55,786 nucleotides of DNA from Bacteroidales bacterium (GTDB lineage Bacteria; Bacteroidota; Bacteroidia; Bacteroidales; Tenuifilaceae). The stretch lies in contig JAFGDZ010000004.1 in assembly GCA_016931855.1 (NCBI GenBank), forward strand, positions 1-55,786, in the 5' to 3' direction. A model generated the notes under the pieces. That model did not search any database and was not told where the DNA came from. It saw only the letters and a list, made by a program, of their open reading frames with translations. The translations under genes and the position numbers were made by a program. Positions 16,098 through 25,755 of this stretch are shown here, in pieces; the first letter of the stretch is position 1, and each line of letters starts with the position of its first letter.

Positions 16098-17516
16098 TTA
16101 GTATCTGTAGTGCTCTGGCTTGTATGGTCCTTCAACAGGAACGCCAATGTATTTAGCTTGCTCTGGGGTTAGCTTGGTTAGCTTAACGCCAAGCTGCTCA
16201 AGGTGTAGGCGTGCAACCTCCTCGTCTAGGTGCTTGGGTAGGCGGTACACATCAACCTCAAGGTTTTTGCTCCATAGTTCCAGCTGCGCCAACGTTTGGT
16301 TGGTAAAGCTGTTGCTCATTACAAAGCTTGGGTGACCTGTTGCGCAACCTAGGTTAACTAGTCGGCCCTCGGCAAGTAGGAATATGCTACGGCCATCGGG
16401 GAAGAAGTACTGATCAACCTGAGGCTTAACGGTAATCTTCTTAACGTCTTTGTGCTCGTTAAGCTTGTAAACCTGAATCTCGTTATCGAAGTGGCCAATG
16501 TTGCACACAATGGTTTGATCCTTCATGCGTAGCATGTGCTCAACGGTAATGATATCGCGGTTACCAGTGGTAGTTACGTAAATATTGCCCTCGTTAAGCG
16601 TATCCTCAATGGCTTTAACCTCAAAGCCCTCCATTGCTGCTTGTAGCGCGCAAATTGGGTCAATCTCGGTAACAATAACGCGGGCACCATAGGCGCGCAT
16701 GCTCTTAGCGCTGCCCTTACCCACATCGCCGTAACCGCAAACAACTACAACCTTTCCGGCAATCATAACATCGGTGGCACGCTTAATACCATCGGCAAGC
16801 GACTCGCGGCAGCCGTAAAGGTTGTCGAACTTACTCTTGGTTACCGAGTCGTTCACGTTAATGGCTGGAACAAGCAGCTCGCCGCTCTCCTTCATCTGGT
16901 ATAGGCGGTGAACACCCGTGGTGGTTTCCTCCGATACGCCTTTCCACTCCTTAACGGTGTTGTGCCATTTCTGAGGCTCCTCGGTAAGTAGCTTCTTAAC
17001 AAGTTCGATAATTACGCTCTCCTCGTGGCTCGATGGGGTTGTGCTTAGCGTGCTGGCATCCTTCTCGGCCTTGTAGCCCATGTGGATTAGAAGCGTAGCA
17101 TCGCCGCCATCGTCAACAATAAGGTTTGGCCCTTTGCCGTTGGGGAACGATAGCGCCTGAGCGGTGCACCACCAGTACTCCTCAAGGGTTTCGCCTTTCC
17201 ATGCAAACACAGGAACTCCCGTTTGGGCAATTGCTGCAGCGGCATGATCCTGAGTGGAGAATATGTTGCAGCTGCACCAGCGCACATCGGCTCCAAGTTC
17301 CACAAGGGTTTCTATTAGCACGGCTGTTTGAATGGTCATGTGTAACGATCCCATCACACGTGCTCCCTTTAAGGGTTTTTGGGCAGAGTACTTTTGGCGG
17401 ATAGACATTAGTCCTGGCATCTCCTTTTCGGCAATGCTAATCTCCTTGCGACCCCATTCAGCAAGGGTTATGTCTTTTACCTTGTAGGGTAGGTTGGGCT
17501 CAATTACTTTGCTCAT
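16098..17516 (-). CDS. ahcY: Adenosylhomocysteinase (S-adenosylhomocysteine hydrolase)
   Basis: 472 residues, the usual length of the bacterial long form. It reversibly splits S-adenosylhomocysteine into adenosine and homocysteine, clearing the by-product of methylation. Visible features are [10 protein letters not shown] (57-66), the substrate-binding [10 protein letters not shown] near 134-143, the catalytic SVTKSKFDN (224-232), the NAD-binding [10 protein letters not shown] (261-270) and the C-terminal KPEHYRY that closes the NAD site of the neighbouring subunit. It is transcribed alone: a hairpin terminator follows at 16041-16080 and the upstream spacer carries a short tandem repeat. Confidence 0.98.
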   Translation of the reverse strand: MSKVIEPNLPYKVKDITLAEWGRKEISIAEKEMPGLMSIRQKYSAQKPLKGARVMGSLHMTIQTAVLIETLVELGADVRWCSCNIFSTQDHAAAAIAQTGVPVFAWKGETLEEYWWCTAQALSFPNGKGPNLIVDDGGDATLLIHMGYKAEKDASTLSTTPSSHEESVIIELVKKLLTEEPQKWHNTVKEWKGVSEETTTGVHRLYQMKESGELLVPAINVNDSVTKSKFDNLYGCRESLADGIKRATDVMIAGKVVVVCGYGDVGKGSAKSMRAYGARVIVTEIDPICALQAAMEGFEVKAIEDTLNEGNIYVTTTGNRDIITVEHMLRMKDQTIVCNIGHFDNEIQVYKLNEHKDVKKITVKPQVDQYFFPDGRSIFLLAEGRLVNLGCATGHPSFVMSNSFTNQTLAQLELWSKNLEVDVYRLPKHLDEEVARLHLEQLGVKLTKLTPEQAKYIGVPVEGPYKPEHYRY

Positions 17517-17532
17517 AGCTTTATTGTAGATA

Positions 17533-17563
17533 TTAGATGTTAGACGTTAGATGTTAGGCGTTA
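17533..17563. repeat. Short 14-bp tandem repeat upstream of ahcY
   Basis: TTAGATGTTAGACG at 17533-17546 is repeated as TTAGATGTTAGGCG at 17547-17560, followed by TTA, with a further partial TAGATATTAG just before it. It lies 17 to 47 bases upstream of the ahcY start, so it would be in the mRNA leader or overlap the promoter. Confidence 0.6.
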
Positions 17564-17661
17564 CTCCTTGCTAATATTTGTAATCACTATATGTGTACCT
17601 TCACTCTCCCAAATTACTAGTTGCTCTGGTTTATGGGTGGATTAACTGGCCTTACTCGTTA

Positions 17662-18600
17662 CTATTTCCCAATCTCGTTAAGCGTGCGAAGCGCTGTTAG
17701 GCGGTCGCGCTCTAGCTGCGCTTTTAAGTCGGCAAGACCAGTGAATTTAACCTCATCTCTAATACGCTTAACAAATTCAATGGTTATTTCCTGATTGTAG
17801 ATATTTTGGTTAAAGCCAATAATGTGCGCTTCTACGGTTAGTTTTAGGTTATTACCTATGGTAGGCCTAATGCCAATGTTAAGCATGGCTGGGTATTTAG
17901 TGCCGTTGTAGGTTACCCATACAGCATAAACCCCAAGCTTAGGAAGAATTTTATGAGGATCAATTGGGTTGATGTTGGCCGTAGGGAATCCTATTGATCG
18001 GCCAATTTGCTGTCCGCCCTCAATGGTACCCGTAATGCTATAGCTGTAGCCTAGCATTTGGTTGGCAGTGTCTAAGTTGCCTTCCTCAAGGTAGTTGCGA
18101 ATTTTAGTGGAGCTAACGTCTGCGCCGTTTAGCTGTGTGGCGCCAACCTGCTCAACGGTATAGCCGTGTTTTAGTGAGAGCTGCTGGAGAAGGTTAAAGT
18201 CGCCTTTGCCTCCCTTTCCAAAGTGATGGTTAAACCCAACTACAATATGCTTGGCTTTTAGCTTATCAACTAGTATGTTCTTAATAAAATCCTCGGCTGG
18301 AAGCGCTGCAAGCTCACGTGTAAACTCCATTTGCAGAAAGGCGCTTACCCCAATACTTTGGAGTAGCTCCTGCTTCTCGGTAAGGGTGCTAAGAAGCCTT
18401 AAATCCCTTGCATCTTTTCCTAAAACAATGCGGGGATGAGGCCAAAATGATAAAACTACCGAAGGACAATGCAGCTCATCAGCTTTGCTAAGGGTATGTC
18501 TTAGGATGCTTTTGTGCCCAAGGTGAACCCCATCGAAAAAGCCGATGGTTACTGTGCTACAATCAAAGTTAAGATCTGTTGCGTTGTGAATCGTTTTCAA
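17662..18600 (-). CDS. ribF: Bifunctional riboflavin kinase/FAD synthetase
   Basis: 312 residues. The N-terminal nucleotidyltransferase domain (FMN to FAD) carries GFFDGVHLGH (20-29) and the VGFNHHFGKGGKG segment. The C-terminal flavokinase domain (riboflavin to FMN) begins near 185 and carries GRSIGFPTANI, where the Pro-Thr-Ala-Asn binds metal and nucleotide, and MLNIGIRPT. It lies 145 bases upstream of ahcY and downstream of the MATE gene on the same strand. No FMN riboswitch is seen. Confidence 0.96.
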   Translation of the reverse strand: MKTIHNATDLNFDCSTVTIGFFDGVHLGHKSILRHTLSKADELHCPSVVLSFWPHPRIVLGKDARDLRLLSTLTEKQELLQSIGVSAFLQMEFTRELAALPAEDFIKNILVDKLKAKHIVVGFNHHFGKGGKGDFNLLQQLSLKHGYTVEQVGATQLNGADVSSTKIRNYLEEGNLDTANQMLGYSYSITGTIEGGQQIGRSIGFPTANINPIDPHKILPKLGVYAVWVTYNGTKYPAMLNIGIRPTIGNNLKLTVEAHIIGFNQNIYNQEITIEFVKRIRDEVKFTGLADLKAQLERDRLTALRTLNEIGK

Positions 18601-18706
18601 TGCTTTTGTGTTAAGGCGACTAAATTAGCTAATATTTGCGTAGATAAGCACATCTTTTGCCCTAGTATGGGTTTTGTTGTGCTCATAATGTGTTAAACAC
18701 TCTCCG

Positions 18707-20059
18707 CTACATTTGGTTTAGTCGCTTAAGTTCCCGTACTAGTAGCGTTGCGCTAATTGCCGCAGCAATTATATCTGCAACGGGTGCTGCAATCCATACT
18801 CCTTGCAGCCCAAGTATTTTGGGGAGCAGTATTAGCGCGGGTATAAGTACTATTACCTGGCGTAGCAGCGATAATAGCGCGGCCTTGCCCGCTTTACCTG
18901 TTGACTGGAAGTAGTTTCCTGTAATTACCTGAAAGCCAACTATAGGAAAGGCGGCAAAGAATATTCTTATGCCTTGCGTTCCAACTTGTAGCAGTTCCTG
19001 GTTATCGGTGTTAAACAGCTTAATTATAGCTCCAGGCAGCAGCTCCACCATTATAAACCCTATAACCGATATGCTTGTTGCGGCAATTAGGCATATTTTA
19101 AGGGTTTGCTTTAGCCGGTCGAACTGCTTGGCTCCGTAGCTATACCCAAAAATGGGTTGAGCCGCCATGTTAATAGCAATAATGGACATTACAATAAGCA
19201 TCGATACGCTGTTTATTATGCCCATTGCCCCAACGGCAATATCGCCCCCATACTTAATTAGCTGTGTGTTGAATGTGCCCTGCACAAGGCTTCCTGCTAT
19301 TTGCATGGCAAAAGGGGCAAAGCCTATGGTAATTATGTAAACTATAATATCCTTTTGCAGCGCAAAGTTTTTTCGCTTAAGCTTTATGTTGGCCCTTTTG
19401 CTTCGGAAGTGGAGTATAACCCATACGCATAGAATTGCCTGCGAAATAACGGTAGCCCATGCTGCACCTGCCACTCCAAAATCAAAAACAAAAATGAAGA
19501 TAGGGTCTAGTATGACGTTGGTTCCTGCGCTAATCATCATGCTGTACATGGCGGTTTTGGCATTTCCCTCGGAGCGGATTAGGTTGTTGAGCGAGAATCC
19601 CACAACGTTAAAAATGGAGCCAAATAGGATGATGTTTAGGTAGCTGTTGGCGTAATCGGCTGTTTGGCTGCTTGCACCAAACAGTGTTAGCATGGGCTCT
19701 TTAATGCTAAAGCCAATAATGGTTATTATTACCGATACTATTAGCATAAGGATAAAGGCATTGCCCAGCACCTTCTCGGCGCGGGGAAGATCCCTTTTTC
19801 CTAGGTTTATTGATATTCTAACTCCTGCGCCCAAGCCTATAAGCATACCAAATCCCATCATAATTAGCATTATGGGGAAAACGGTGCTTAGCCCGGCAAG
19901 GGCAAGGGCTCCAACTCCTTGACCAATAAAAATGCGGTCAACAATGTTGTAAAGCGAGTTAATAACAACGCCTGTAAAGGCGGGTAGAAAGTATTTCCAT
20001 AGTAAACGGGTGACTGGAAGGGATTCTAGCTGTTCTAGTGTAGTATTTACTCGTTGCAT
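18707..20059 (-). CDS. MATE family multidrug/Na+ antiporter
   Basis: 450 residues with twelve predicted hydrophobic helices in two related halves. Family landmarks are the N-terminal PAFTGVVINSLYNIVDRIFIG stretch (helix 1, near 30-50), AGLSTVFPI, GAGVRISINLG at the first half and QPIFGYSYGAKQFDRLKQ in the second. MATE proteins export cationic drugs or metabolites, or in related branches flip lipids, using Na+ or H+ gradients; the substrate is not readable. The leader is short: a TACCTTTG element ends 18 bases before the ATG. Confidence 0.93.
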   Translation of the reverse strand: MQRVNTTLEQLESLPVTRLLWKYFLPAFTGVVINSLYNIVDRIFIGQGVGALALAGLSTVFPIMLIMMGFGMLIGLGAGVRISINLGKRDLPRAEKVLGNAFILMLIVSVIITIIGFSIKEPMLTLFGASSQTADYANSYLNIILFGSIFNVVGFSLNNLIRSEGNAKTAMYSMMISAGTNVILDPIFIFVFDFGVAGAAWATVISQAILCVWVILHFRSKRANIKLKRKNFALQKDIIVYIITIGFAPFAMQIAGSLVQGTFNTQLIKYGGDIAVGAMGIINSVSMLIVMSIIAINMAAQPIFGYSYGAKQFDRLKQTLKICLIAATSISVIGFIMVELLPGAIIKLFNTDNQELLQVGTQGIRIFFAAFPIVGFQVITGNYFQSTGKAGKAALLSLLRQVIVLIPALILLPKILGLQGVWIAAPVADIIAAAISATLLVRELKRLNQM

Positions 20060-20077
20060 TCAGTTTGATTTATGCCG

Positions 20078-20085
20078 CAAAGGTA
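20078..20085 (-). promoter_or_regulatory. Bacteroidota -7 element upstream of the MATE gene
   Basis: TACCTTTG on the minus strand matches TAnnTTTG, 18 bases before the ATG at 20059. No clear -33 TTG at the usual spacing. Confidence 0.4.
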
Positions 20086-20202
20086 GGGCTAAACATTTTT
20101 TTTTGTTCAGCACTACTCGTGTTTGTTCTCCTTTTTGTCCTACAGCCCCCGTGAAATGGGAAATTTAAATTGGATTGGTTTTGGTATATGTAAAAATAGA
20201 AA

Positions 20203-20232
20203 AGCAGGTGCAAAAATTACCTTGCACCTGCT
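20203..20232 (-). terminator. Intrinsic terminator of the TonB-dependent receptor gene
   Basis: AGCAGGTGCAA and TTGCACCTGCT form a perfect 11-bp stem around an 8-base loop. On the minus strand TTCTATTTTTA follows, 22 bases after the receptor stop codon. On the plus strand a run of seven T also follows a few bases on, so it could work in both directions. Confidence 0.85.
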
Positions 20233-20253
20233 TGTGTTGTTTTTTTGACTAAG

Positions 20254-22590
20254 TTATAGGAGGTTTCCTAGTTTAATCCCAAAGTAAATGGTTCTTGGTA
20301 GGCCTGGCCCATAAACAAAGGACGGGTCACGGTTTATGCCACTGTCAAAATCATCTTGGTAGGAGTTGAATATGTTTTTTGCCCCAACAAACACCTGAAC
20401 CTTTGTCCCATTAATGGGGATTTTTTTGCTGATTTTAATTCCAAAATCATAGAACTCCTTGCTGCTTTTTAGTGTTCCAGATTCAGGGTTGGCTTGGTTT
20501 AAGCCGTAGTAAGGTACTTTCATGCTTCCTGTGTAGTTCCCAGTACCTGATATGCACCAAGTTGGTGTAAAATCCCAATCTACTGTTGCAAAACCATAGG
20601 CGTTAGGAGTTCTGTAGAAACGCTTGGTGTTAAAGTTTTCTTGAGGTTTCTCGTATTCGCTGCGTTGTAATGTGCCGCCTGCCGATAGGGTAACCGATTT
20701 TCCAATAGCAACGTTTGCTTCTATATTAACCCCTTTCACCAATGCGCCTTCCTTTGCATTCTGCCTAGTGTTTACAACGTTGTTGTCGGCATCGGGTGTT
20801 CCGTGGTCAATTTCAAAAGCATCTTTAAGCGATGTGTAAAATCCTTCAATTAGGATGTTGAAGTAAACCGATTCTATGCGCTTGGAGTAATCGGCCGATA
20901 AGGTTATGCTATTGCTTCTTTCCTCCTTTAGGTTGGGGGCGTTAACAATAGTAACCGTTCTTAGTCCCGACGATTCTATGTGTAAATCCTCGTTGAATAT
21001 TTGTGGTGCTCTGTAGCCTTGTGCAAAGTTTCCTCTCAGCTTCAGATTATCGTTGGCGGTAAACATTAATCCTATGCGGGGAATTAGTACCGTGCCCGTT
21101 TTACTGTTGTTGTCCTTTTCGTTCTTTACGTTGTAACGGTCTAATCGCAGCCCTGATGTTAGGGTGAATGACCCTAGGTTTACTTCATGCTGAGCAAACA
21201 TACCAAGGGTTACACTGCTTTGGTCTGCAATTTCTATGTTGTTGGTGTGTGTCCCCGATTGAGAATCAAAGTAGCCAAGTTTCTTGTCGTTAAGCTTGCT
21301 CCCAGTTAAATCTGTGCCTGCAACCAATGTTTGACGAGAAAAATTGGCCTTGTACTGAATTCCTGTATTGAATGAAATATCTTTTGTTTTACCGTAGTCT
21401 TTAAGCGACTGGTTTGCACCATAGTAGGAATCCCTGTAAACTTGCTGAACGGAGAGGTATGCCGACAAAAGGTCTATTTCTCTAAGGAACTTATCAAATG
21501 AGATGGCGCTAGTGGTAATGTTATGCTTTAGCTCCTCGGCGATATTTGCTTCGTGGGGTTGATAATCGAACTTATCACCACCTCTGCGTAGCTCGCTAAT
21601 ATTAAAGAAGTCGAAGGTTATTTTACTTCTGCTTCCTGTTCTGTGGTAAAACCGTGCTCCTAGGGTTGTGTTTTGTATTTTTGTTAGCTCAGAGAATCCA
21701 TCGTTGTTGTAATCAAAAGGATTTCTATTTCTGATATTCCCGTATAGCGATATTCCCATTTTGTGATCCTCGGAAACCATTGATGTGTTAACCGACAGGT
21801 TGTTGTCTGCCGAGGGAGAGCCAGCATTACTTACTCCAACTCCATGTAGGCTGGAGCTCATCCCAATTTCGTAGGTGTTTGAAATGGGGTCTTTTGTTAT
21901 AAGGTTTATTGTTCCTGCAATTGCATTTCCGCCAAAAAGAGCAGAGCCTCCGCCTCTAACTACTTCTATGCGTTCAATCATATTGGCGGGGATAAGCTCA
22001 AGTCCATACACCCCTGCTAGTCCGCTAAAAATGGGTCGGCTATTTATTAGAATCTGCGAGTAGGCTCCTTCCATGCCGTTCATCCTAACCTGATTAAAAC
22101 CACAGTTCTGGCAATTATTCTCCATGCGTAACCCTGGCGCAAAGTTTAACCCCTCGCTTAGCGTAGTTGCCTGTACGGTGTTTAGTAACTTTGGCGATAT
22201 GGTGTTAACGGTCATCGGTATATCCTTACGCTTTTCGGAGTTACGGCTACTTGATACTACTACACCTTCAATTTCAAGGATATCCTCTTCTAGGTCAAAC
22301 TTTACTTCAGCCGTTTTATCGGCTTGGGTTTCAATGGTAATCTCTTGGGTTTTGTAGCCTATGGCGCTAGCGATTATCGTAATTTTCCCAATTGGCACGT
22401 TAACCATGTGGTAGTGCCCTGTTAAGTCGGTGCTAGTACCAATAGTTGTTCCTTTTAAGGAGACGCTTGCAAAAGGGATATGCTCTCCTTTACTGGTAAC
22501 GTGGCCAACAATGTTTGCGTCGGTTTTTATCTTTTGAGAAAAGGCTGTTAGCGAAAAGAGTAATATGAAAAGGGTAATTGATGTTCTCAT
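20254..22590 (-). CDS. TonB-dependent outer-membrane receptor with carboxypeptidase-like N-domain, CxxC in the plug
   Basis: 778 residues. A signal peptide ends near residue 18 (TAFSQ). A carboxypeptidase-regulatory-like beta domain occupies about 27-100 (GEHIPFASVSLKGT, GHYHMVNVPIG). The plug runs about 105-235 with ERIEVVRGGGSALFGGNAIAGTI-type residues near 206-228, and the 22-strand barrel ends in an aromatic-rich C-terminus. The plug holds NCQNCGF with Cys160 and Cys163, rare in siderophore receptors. Together with the His-rich exported protein encoded 152 bases upstream on the same strand, this suggests uptake of a metal or metal complex. Substrate identity is inference; no SusD-like partner is present, which argues against glycans. 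Confidence 0.9.
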   Translation of the reverse strand: MRTSITLFILLFSLTAFSQKIKTDANIVGHVTSKGEHIPFASVSLKGTTIGTSTDLTGHYHMVNVPIGKITIIASAIGYKTQEITIETQADKTAEVKFDLEEDILEIEGVVVSSSRNSEKRKDIPMTVNTISPKLLNTVQATTLSEGLNFAPGLRMENNCQNCGFNQVRMNGMEGAYSQILINSRPIFSGLAGVYGLELIPANMIERIEVVRGGGSALFGGNAIAGTINLITKDPISNTYEIGMSSSLHGVGVSNAGSPSADNNLSVNTSMVSEDHKMGISLYGNIRNRNPFDYNNDGFSELTKIQNTTLGARFYHRTGSRSKITFDFFNISELRRGGDKFDYQPHEANIAEELKHNITTSAISFDKFLREIDLLSAYLSVQQVYRDSYYGANQSLKDYGKTKDISFNTGIQYKANFSRQTLVAGTDLTGSKLNDKKLGYFDSQSGTHTNNIEIADQSSVTLGMFAQHEVNLGSFTLTSGLRLDRYNVKNEKDNNSKTGTVLIPRIGLMFTANDNLKLRGNFAQGYRAPQIFNEDLHIESSGLRTVTIVNAPNLKEERSNSITLSADYSKRIESVYFNILIEGFYTSLKDAFEIDHGTPDADNNVVNTRQNAKEGALVKGVNIEANVAIGKSVTLSAGGTLQRSEYEKPQENFNTKRFYRTPNAYGFATVDWDFTPTWCISGTGNYTGSMKVPYYGLNQANPESGTLKSSKEFYDFGIKISKKIPINGTKVQVFVGAKNIFNSYQDDFDSGINRDPSFVYGPGLPRTIYFGIKLGNLL

Positions 22591-22742
22591 TTTTTTAAGT
22601 ATTCTGGTTACATGGTATATTTAGTTGCAATAACGTCTATCTCAGTTGGTCCTATACATGTTTTAGGAACTGAGTAGAGTCATAAGAATAACATTCCTTT
22701 CATTATTAAGAAAGGTTGATGTCGATTTAAATAAAGTATGGG

Positions 22743-23099
22743 TTAGCCAATATGGGGTGGTGCCCTGAGCAAAATAGACGATTTTGCTCGTATTTTGGTT
22801 TGTTGCTGAGCTATGTCCTTAATGTAGGACACATACGCATTAATAAGAGGAACCTGAGCGTTTTTTTCTAAAGGAGTATAGTCAGAGTACTGATTGCCTA
22901 AAAATTGTAGTTCCTCTTTTGTGTGTTGATGTTTTTTTAAGGGTGCGCTGTCTTTTTTCTTGCTATAAGGGTGCGCATGGGTAACAATGCGGCCATTGGT
23001 TAGCCTGTGCGAATGCAGGAAGACCCCTTGGTTTACGGTAACCGTACTAACCAAAAGGAAGAAGAGTATTGCTATGTGCGAGTAAAAGCGGTTTAGCAT
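22743..23099 (-). CDS. Small His-rich exported protein upstream of the TonB receptor
   Basis: 118 residues. An N-terminal hydrophobic segment (9-25) looks like a signal peptide or anchor. It is followed by histidines at 29, 31, 41, 43, 57 and 59 within HSHRLTNGRIVTHAHPY and KKHQHT, two HxH pairs that could bind Zn, Cu, Ni or Co. The remaining C-terminal part is a helical, Gln-rich region with no known domain. Similar short His-rich proteins accompany TonB receptors in other Bacteroidota. It reads in the same direction as the receptor and diverges from the riboswitch-nrdDG unit. Confidence 0.68.
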   Translation of the reverse strand: MLNRFYSHIAILFFLLVSTVTVNQGVFLHSHRLTNGRIVTHAHPYSKKKDSAPLKKHQHTKEELQFLGNQYSDYTPLEKNAQVPLINAYVSYIKDIAQQQTKIRAKSSILLRAPPHIG

Positions 23100-23279
23100 A
23101 GTATTCCTGTTACGCTGTAAACAGCATTGTTTGGCTGTTTGTTTGCTGTCTTGACCCTGTTTTTTGGCAATGGTTTAATACACTATCCTTTGTTTAACAT
23201 TTTTTAGTGCTTTCTTCTCCTCGTATTCTTGACCTTTAGGAGATATCAACAGCCATTGTTTGTATCTTATGCCAAGGCG

Positions 23280-23313
23280 TTGCTGATTTTACCCAATAGT
23301 TGCCGTAAATTCG
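23280..23313 (+). promoter_or_regulatory. Probable promoter of the riboswitch-nrdDG transcript
   Basis: TTG at 23280-23282 and, after 23 bases, TAAATTCG at 23306-23313, one base from the TAnnTTTG consensus. Transcription would start about 5-10 bases before the riboswitch begins. The rest of the 23100-23280 gap shows nothing else clear. Confidence 0.4.
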
Positions 23314-23320
23314 TTGTGTA

Positions 23321-23500
23321 AAACTACAGGTTCCTGAATCACCCTCGTGGTTCGGATTAAAAGGGAATCCCGTTAAAATCGGGAGCTATCCCCGTAGCTG
23401 TAAGCTCCGTAAAGGGCTAAGCACCCTTTGCCACTGTTCCCGAAGTTGTGGAATGGGAAGGCCGCTTAGCTGGAGCAAGCCAGAAGACCTGCCTGTACGT
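23321..23500 (+). ncRNA. Cobalamin (B12) riboswitch controlling nrdDG
   Basis: The conserved core is present in order: AAAAGGGAATCCCGTTAAAA, CGGGAGCTATCCCCGTAGCTG, GCCACTG, GGGAAGG, then the B12 box AGCCAGAAGACCTGCC. TACAGG (23325-23330) pairs with CCTGTA (23492-23497) to close helix P1. Such aptamers bind adenosyl- or related cobalamins and lower expression of the downstream gene. It lies on the plus strand with about 114 bases between its end and the nrdD ATG and no gene in between. That linker has a small CTTTC/GAAAG stem near 23511-23525 but no T-tract terminator, so control of ribosome access is more likely than termination. Confidence 0.96.
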
Positions 23501-23613
23501 GTAATTCGTAGCTTTCGGGCGAAAGGCGAAGAGTAAAGACACACACCTCTTTATTTTTCTATCGTTTCAAACTGAGGCTACCATTTTTCCCATTAATCAA
23601 TAAATGTAAAGCT

Positions 23614-25755
23614 ATGGAAAAGAATGGTGCATTAAGTAGTGCTGTAATTTGTAAGCGCGATGGGCGCATTGTGCCCTTTAGGGCCGAGAATATTACGTTT
23701 GCCATATTTAGGGCGTTACGCTCGGTGGGCAAGCCCAACAGGGAGCAGGCCGAGGGGCTAATGCTTGATGTTATTAACCGTCTAGGCGGTTTTAGCAGCG
23801 GTAGCACTCAGTACTCTGTTGAACAGGTTCAGGATGTGGTTGAGCAGGTTCTGTTTGAGAATGGGCTTTTTGATGTGGCCAAAGCCTATATCCTTTACCG
23901 CAACCAGCATGCGCAGCTTAGGAATACCAAGGAGCTGCTCTCCAATCTCGATATCATTGAGCAGTACCTGTCGCTAAACGATTGGCGCATAAAGGAGAGC
24001 GCCAACTCAACCTACTCGCTGCAGGGGCTAAATCAGCACGTTGCAACAATTATTAGCTCGCAGTACTGGCTGGAGCGTATCTACTCCGATGAGATTAAGC
24101 AGGCGCACCAATCGGGGCGTTTCCATATACACGACCTTGGGTTCCTTAGCGTTTACTGCGTGGGTTGGGATTTGGAAGATTTACTCCTATCTGGCTTTAC
24201 TGGCGTTGCGGGTAAGGTGGAGAGCCGTCCCGCAAAGCACTTTAGAACGGTGCTTGGGCAAATTGTTAACTTCTTCTACACCATGCAGGGCGAGGCTGCT
24301 GGAGCCCAGGCGTTTTCTGGGTTTGATACCTATTTGGCTCCATTCATTAGGTACGATAATCTCTCGTACGCTCAGGTTAAGCAAGCCCTACAGGAGTTTA
24401 TGTACAACATTAACGTGCCAACCCGCGTGGGCTTTCAAACGCCTTTTACCAACGTTACGCTAGACCTTAAGGTGCCCAATAACTTGGCAAGCCAACCCGT
24501 TGTTATTGGCGGCAAGGTGCAGGATGCCGTTTATGGCGATTTTCAGCCAGAGATGGACGTGTTTAACAAAGCCTTTGCCGAGGTTATGGCCGAGGGCGAT
24601 GCCAATGGCAGCGTGTTCTCGTTCCCCATTCCAACCTACAATATCACCCCCGATTTTGATTGGGACAACCCCGTTTACAGCGCAATTTGGGATATTACGG
24701 CAAAGTATGGCATTCCCTACTTCTCTAACTTTGTTAACTCAGACCTTAGCCCCGATGATGTTCGCAGCATGTGCTGCCGACTTAGGCTAGATAAGCGCGA
24801 GCTGCAAAAACGTGGCGGAGGCCTTTTTGGTTCAAATCCGCTAACGGGCAGCGTAGGCGTTGTTACCATAAATTTACCCAGACTGGGCTATGAGTCGCGT
24901 ACCGAGGAGGATTTGCTACAGCGCCTTGATAAGCTGATGCAGCTGGCCAAGGAGAGCCTAGAGACTAAGCGCAAGGTAATTGAACGCCTCACCGACAAAG
25001 GGCTATACCCATACTCAAAGTTCTACCTGCGTAACATTAAGCAGCGCTACGGCTTGTACTGGAAAAACCACTTCTCAACCATTGGTATTGTGGGCATGAA
25101 TGAGTGCTGCCAGAATTTTCTAGGATGCTCAATCTCCGATGATAAGGGCGCTGAGTTTGCCAAGCGCATTATGGACTACATGCGCTCAAGGCTTGAGGAA
25201 TTTCAGGAGGAGACTGGGAATATTTACAACCTTGAGGCTACCCCGGCTGAGGGTACATCGTACCGTTTGGCCAAGATTGATAAGGCCGAGTATCCCGATA
25301 TTATTGTATCCAATGAGGTTGCCGTTGGCAAAGGGGCAAAACCATACTACACCAACTCAACGCAGCTGCCTGTAACCTACACCAGCGATTTATTTGAGGC
25401 GCTAACCAATCAGGATGAGCTGCAAACCCGTTATACTGGTGGTACGGTATTCCATATTTTCCTTGGTGAGTCCATGCCATCGCCCGCAATGGTGAAATCG
25501 CTGGTAAAAAAAGTAACCTCAACATTCCGTTTGCCCTACATCACCCTTTCGCCAACGTTTAGCATATGCCCAAGCCACGGCTACATTTATGGCGAGCATC
25601 ATGTGTGCCCAAAGTGTAGCGAGCAAGGGGTTGAATCGCAGTGCGAGGTTTTCTCGCGCATAGTAGGCTACCTGCGTCCCGTTAGTCAGTGGAACGATGG
25701 TAAGCAGGCCGAGTTTGCCGACCGTAAACTTTTTGATAAGGCGCTATGCGAATAG
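23614..25755 (+). CDS. nrdD: Anaerobic (class III) ribonucleoside-triphosphate reductase
   Basis: 713 residues. It makes deoxynucleoside triphosphates from ribonucleoside triphosphates using a glycyl radical, without oxygen or B12. An ATP-cone regulatory domain occupies about 10-100 (VICKRDGRIVPF, FALFRAL-like). The catalytic barrel follows, with SGFDTYLAPFIRYDNLSY and the GMNECCQNFLG cysteine region. A zinc site is formed by CPSHGY and CPKC near 655-672. The radical glycine is Gly685 in RIVGYLRP. It overlaps nrdG by 10 bases and lies behind a B12 riboswitch, implying repression when cobalamin is available. Confidence 0.97.
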   Translation: MEKNGALSSAVICKRDGRIVPFRAENITFAIFRALRSVGKPNREQAEGLMLDVINRLGGFSSGSTQYSVEQVQDVVEQVLFENGLFDVAKAYILYRNQHAQLRNTKELLSNLDIIEQYLSLNDWRIKESANSTYSLQGLNQHVATIISSQYWLERIYSDEIKQAHQSGRFHIHDLGFLSVYCVGWDLEDLLLSGFTGVAGKVESRPAKHFRTVLGQIVNFFYTMQGEAAGAQAFSGFDTYLAPFIRYDNLSYAQVKQALQEFMYNINVPTRVGFQTPFTNVTLDLKVPNNLASQPVVIGGKVQDAVYGDFQPEMDVFNKAFAEVMAEGDANGSVFSFPIPTYNITPDFDWDNPVYSAIWDITAKYGIPYFSNFVNSDLSPDDVRSMCCRLRLDKRELQKRGGGLFGSNPLTGSVGVVTINLPRLGYESRTEEDLLQRLDKLMQLAKESLETKRKVIERLTDKGLYPYSKFYLRNIKQRYGLYWKNHFSTIGIVGMNECCQNFLGCSISDDKGAEFAKRIMDYMRSRLEEFQEETGNIYNLEATPAEGTSYRLAKIDKAEYPDIIVSNEVAVGKGAKPYYTNSTQLPVTYTSDLFEALTNQDELQTRYTGGTVFHIFLGESMPSPAMVKSLVKKVTSTFRLPYITLSPTFSICPSHGYIYGEHHVCPKCSEQGVESQCEVFSRIVGYLRPVSQWNDGKQAEFADRKLFDKALCE

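Noticed and set aside
20140-22600. SusC/SusD polysaccharide utilisation locus
   Set aside because: A TonB receptor is present but no SusD partner, glycoside hydrolase or sensor is adjacent; the 778-residue length is short for SusC.
23559-23807. 82-codon minus-strand frame over the riboswitch linker and nrdD start
   Set aside because: Antisense to strongly conserved nrdD coding sequence and RNA leader; shadow frame.
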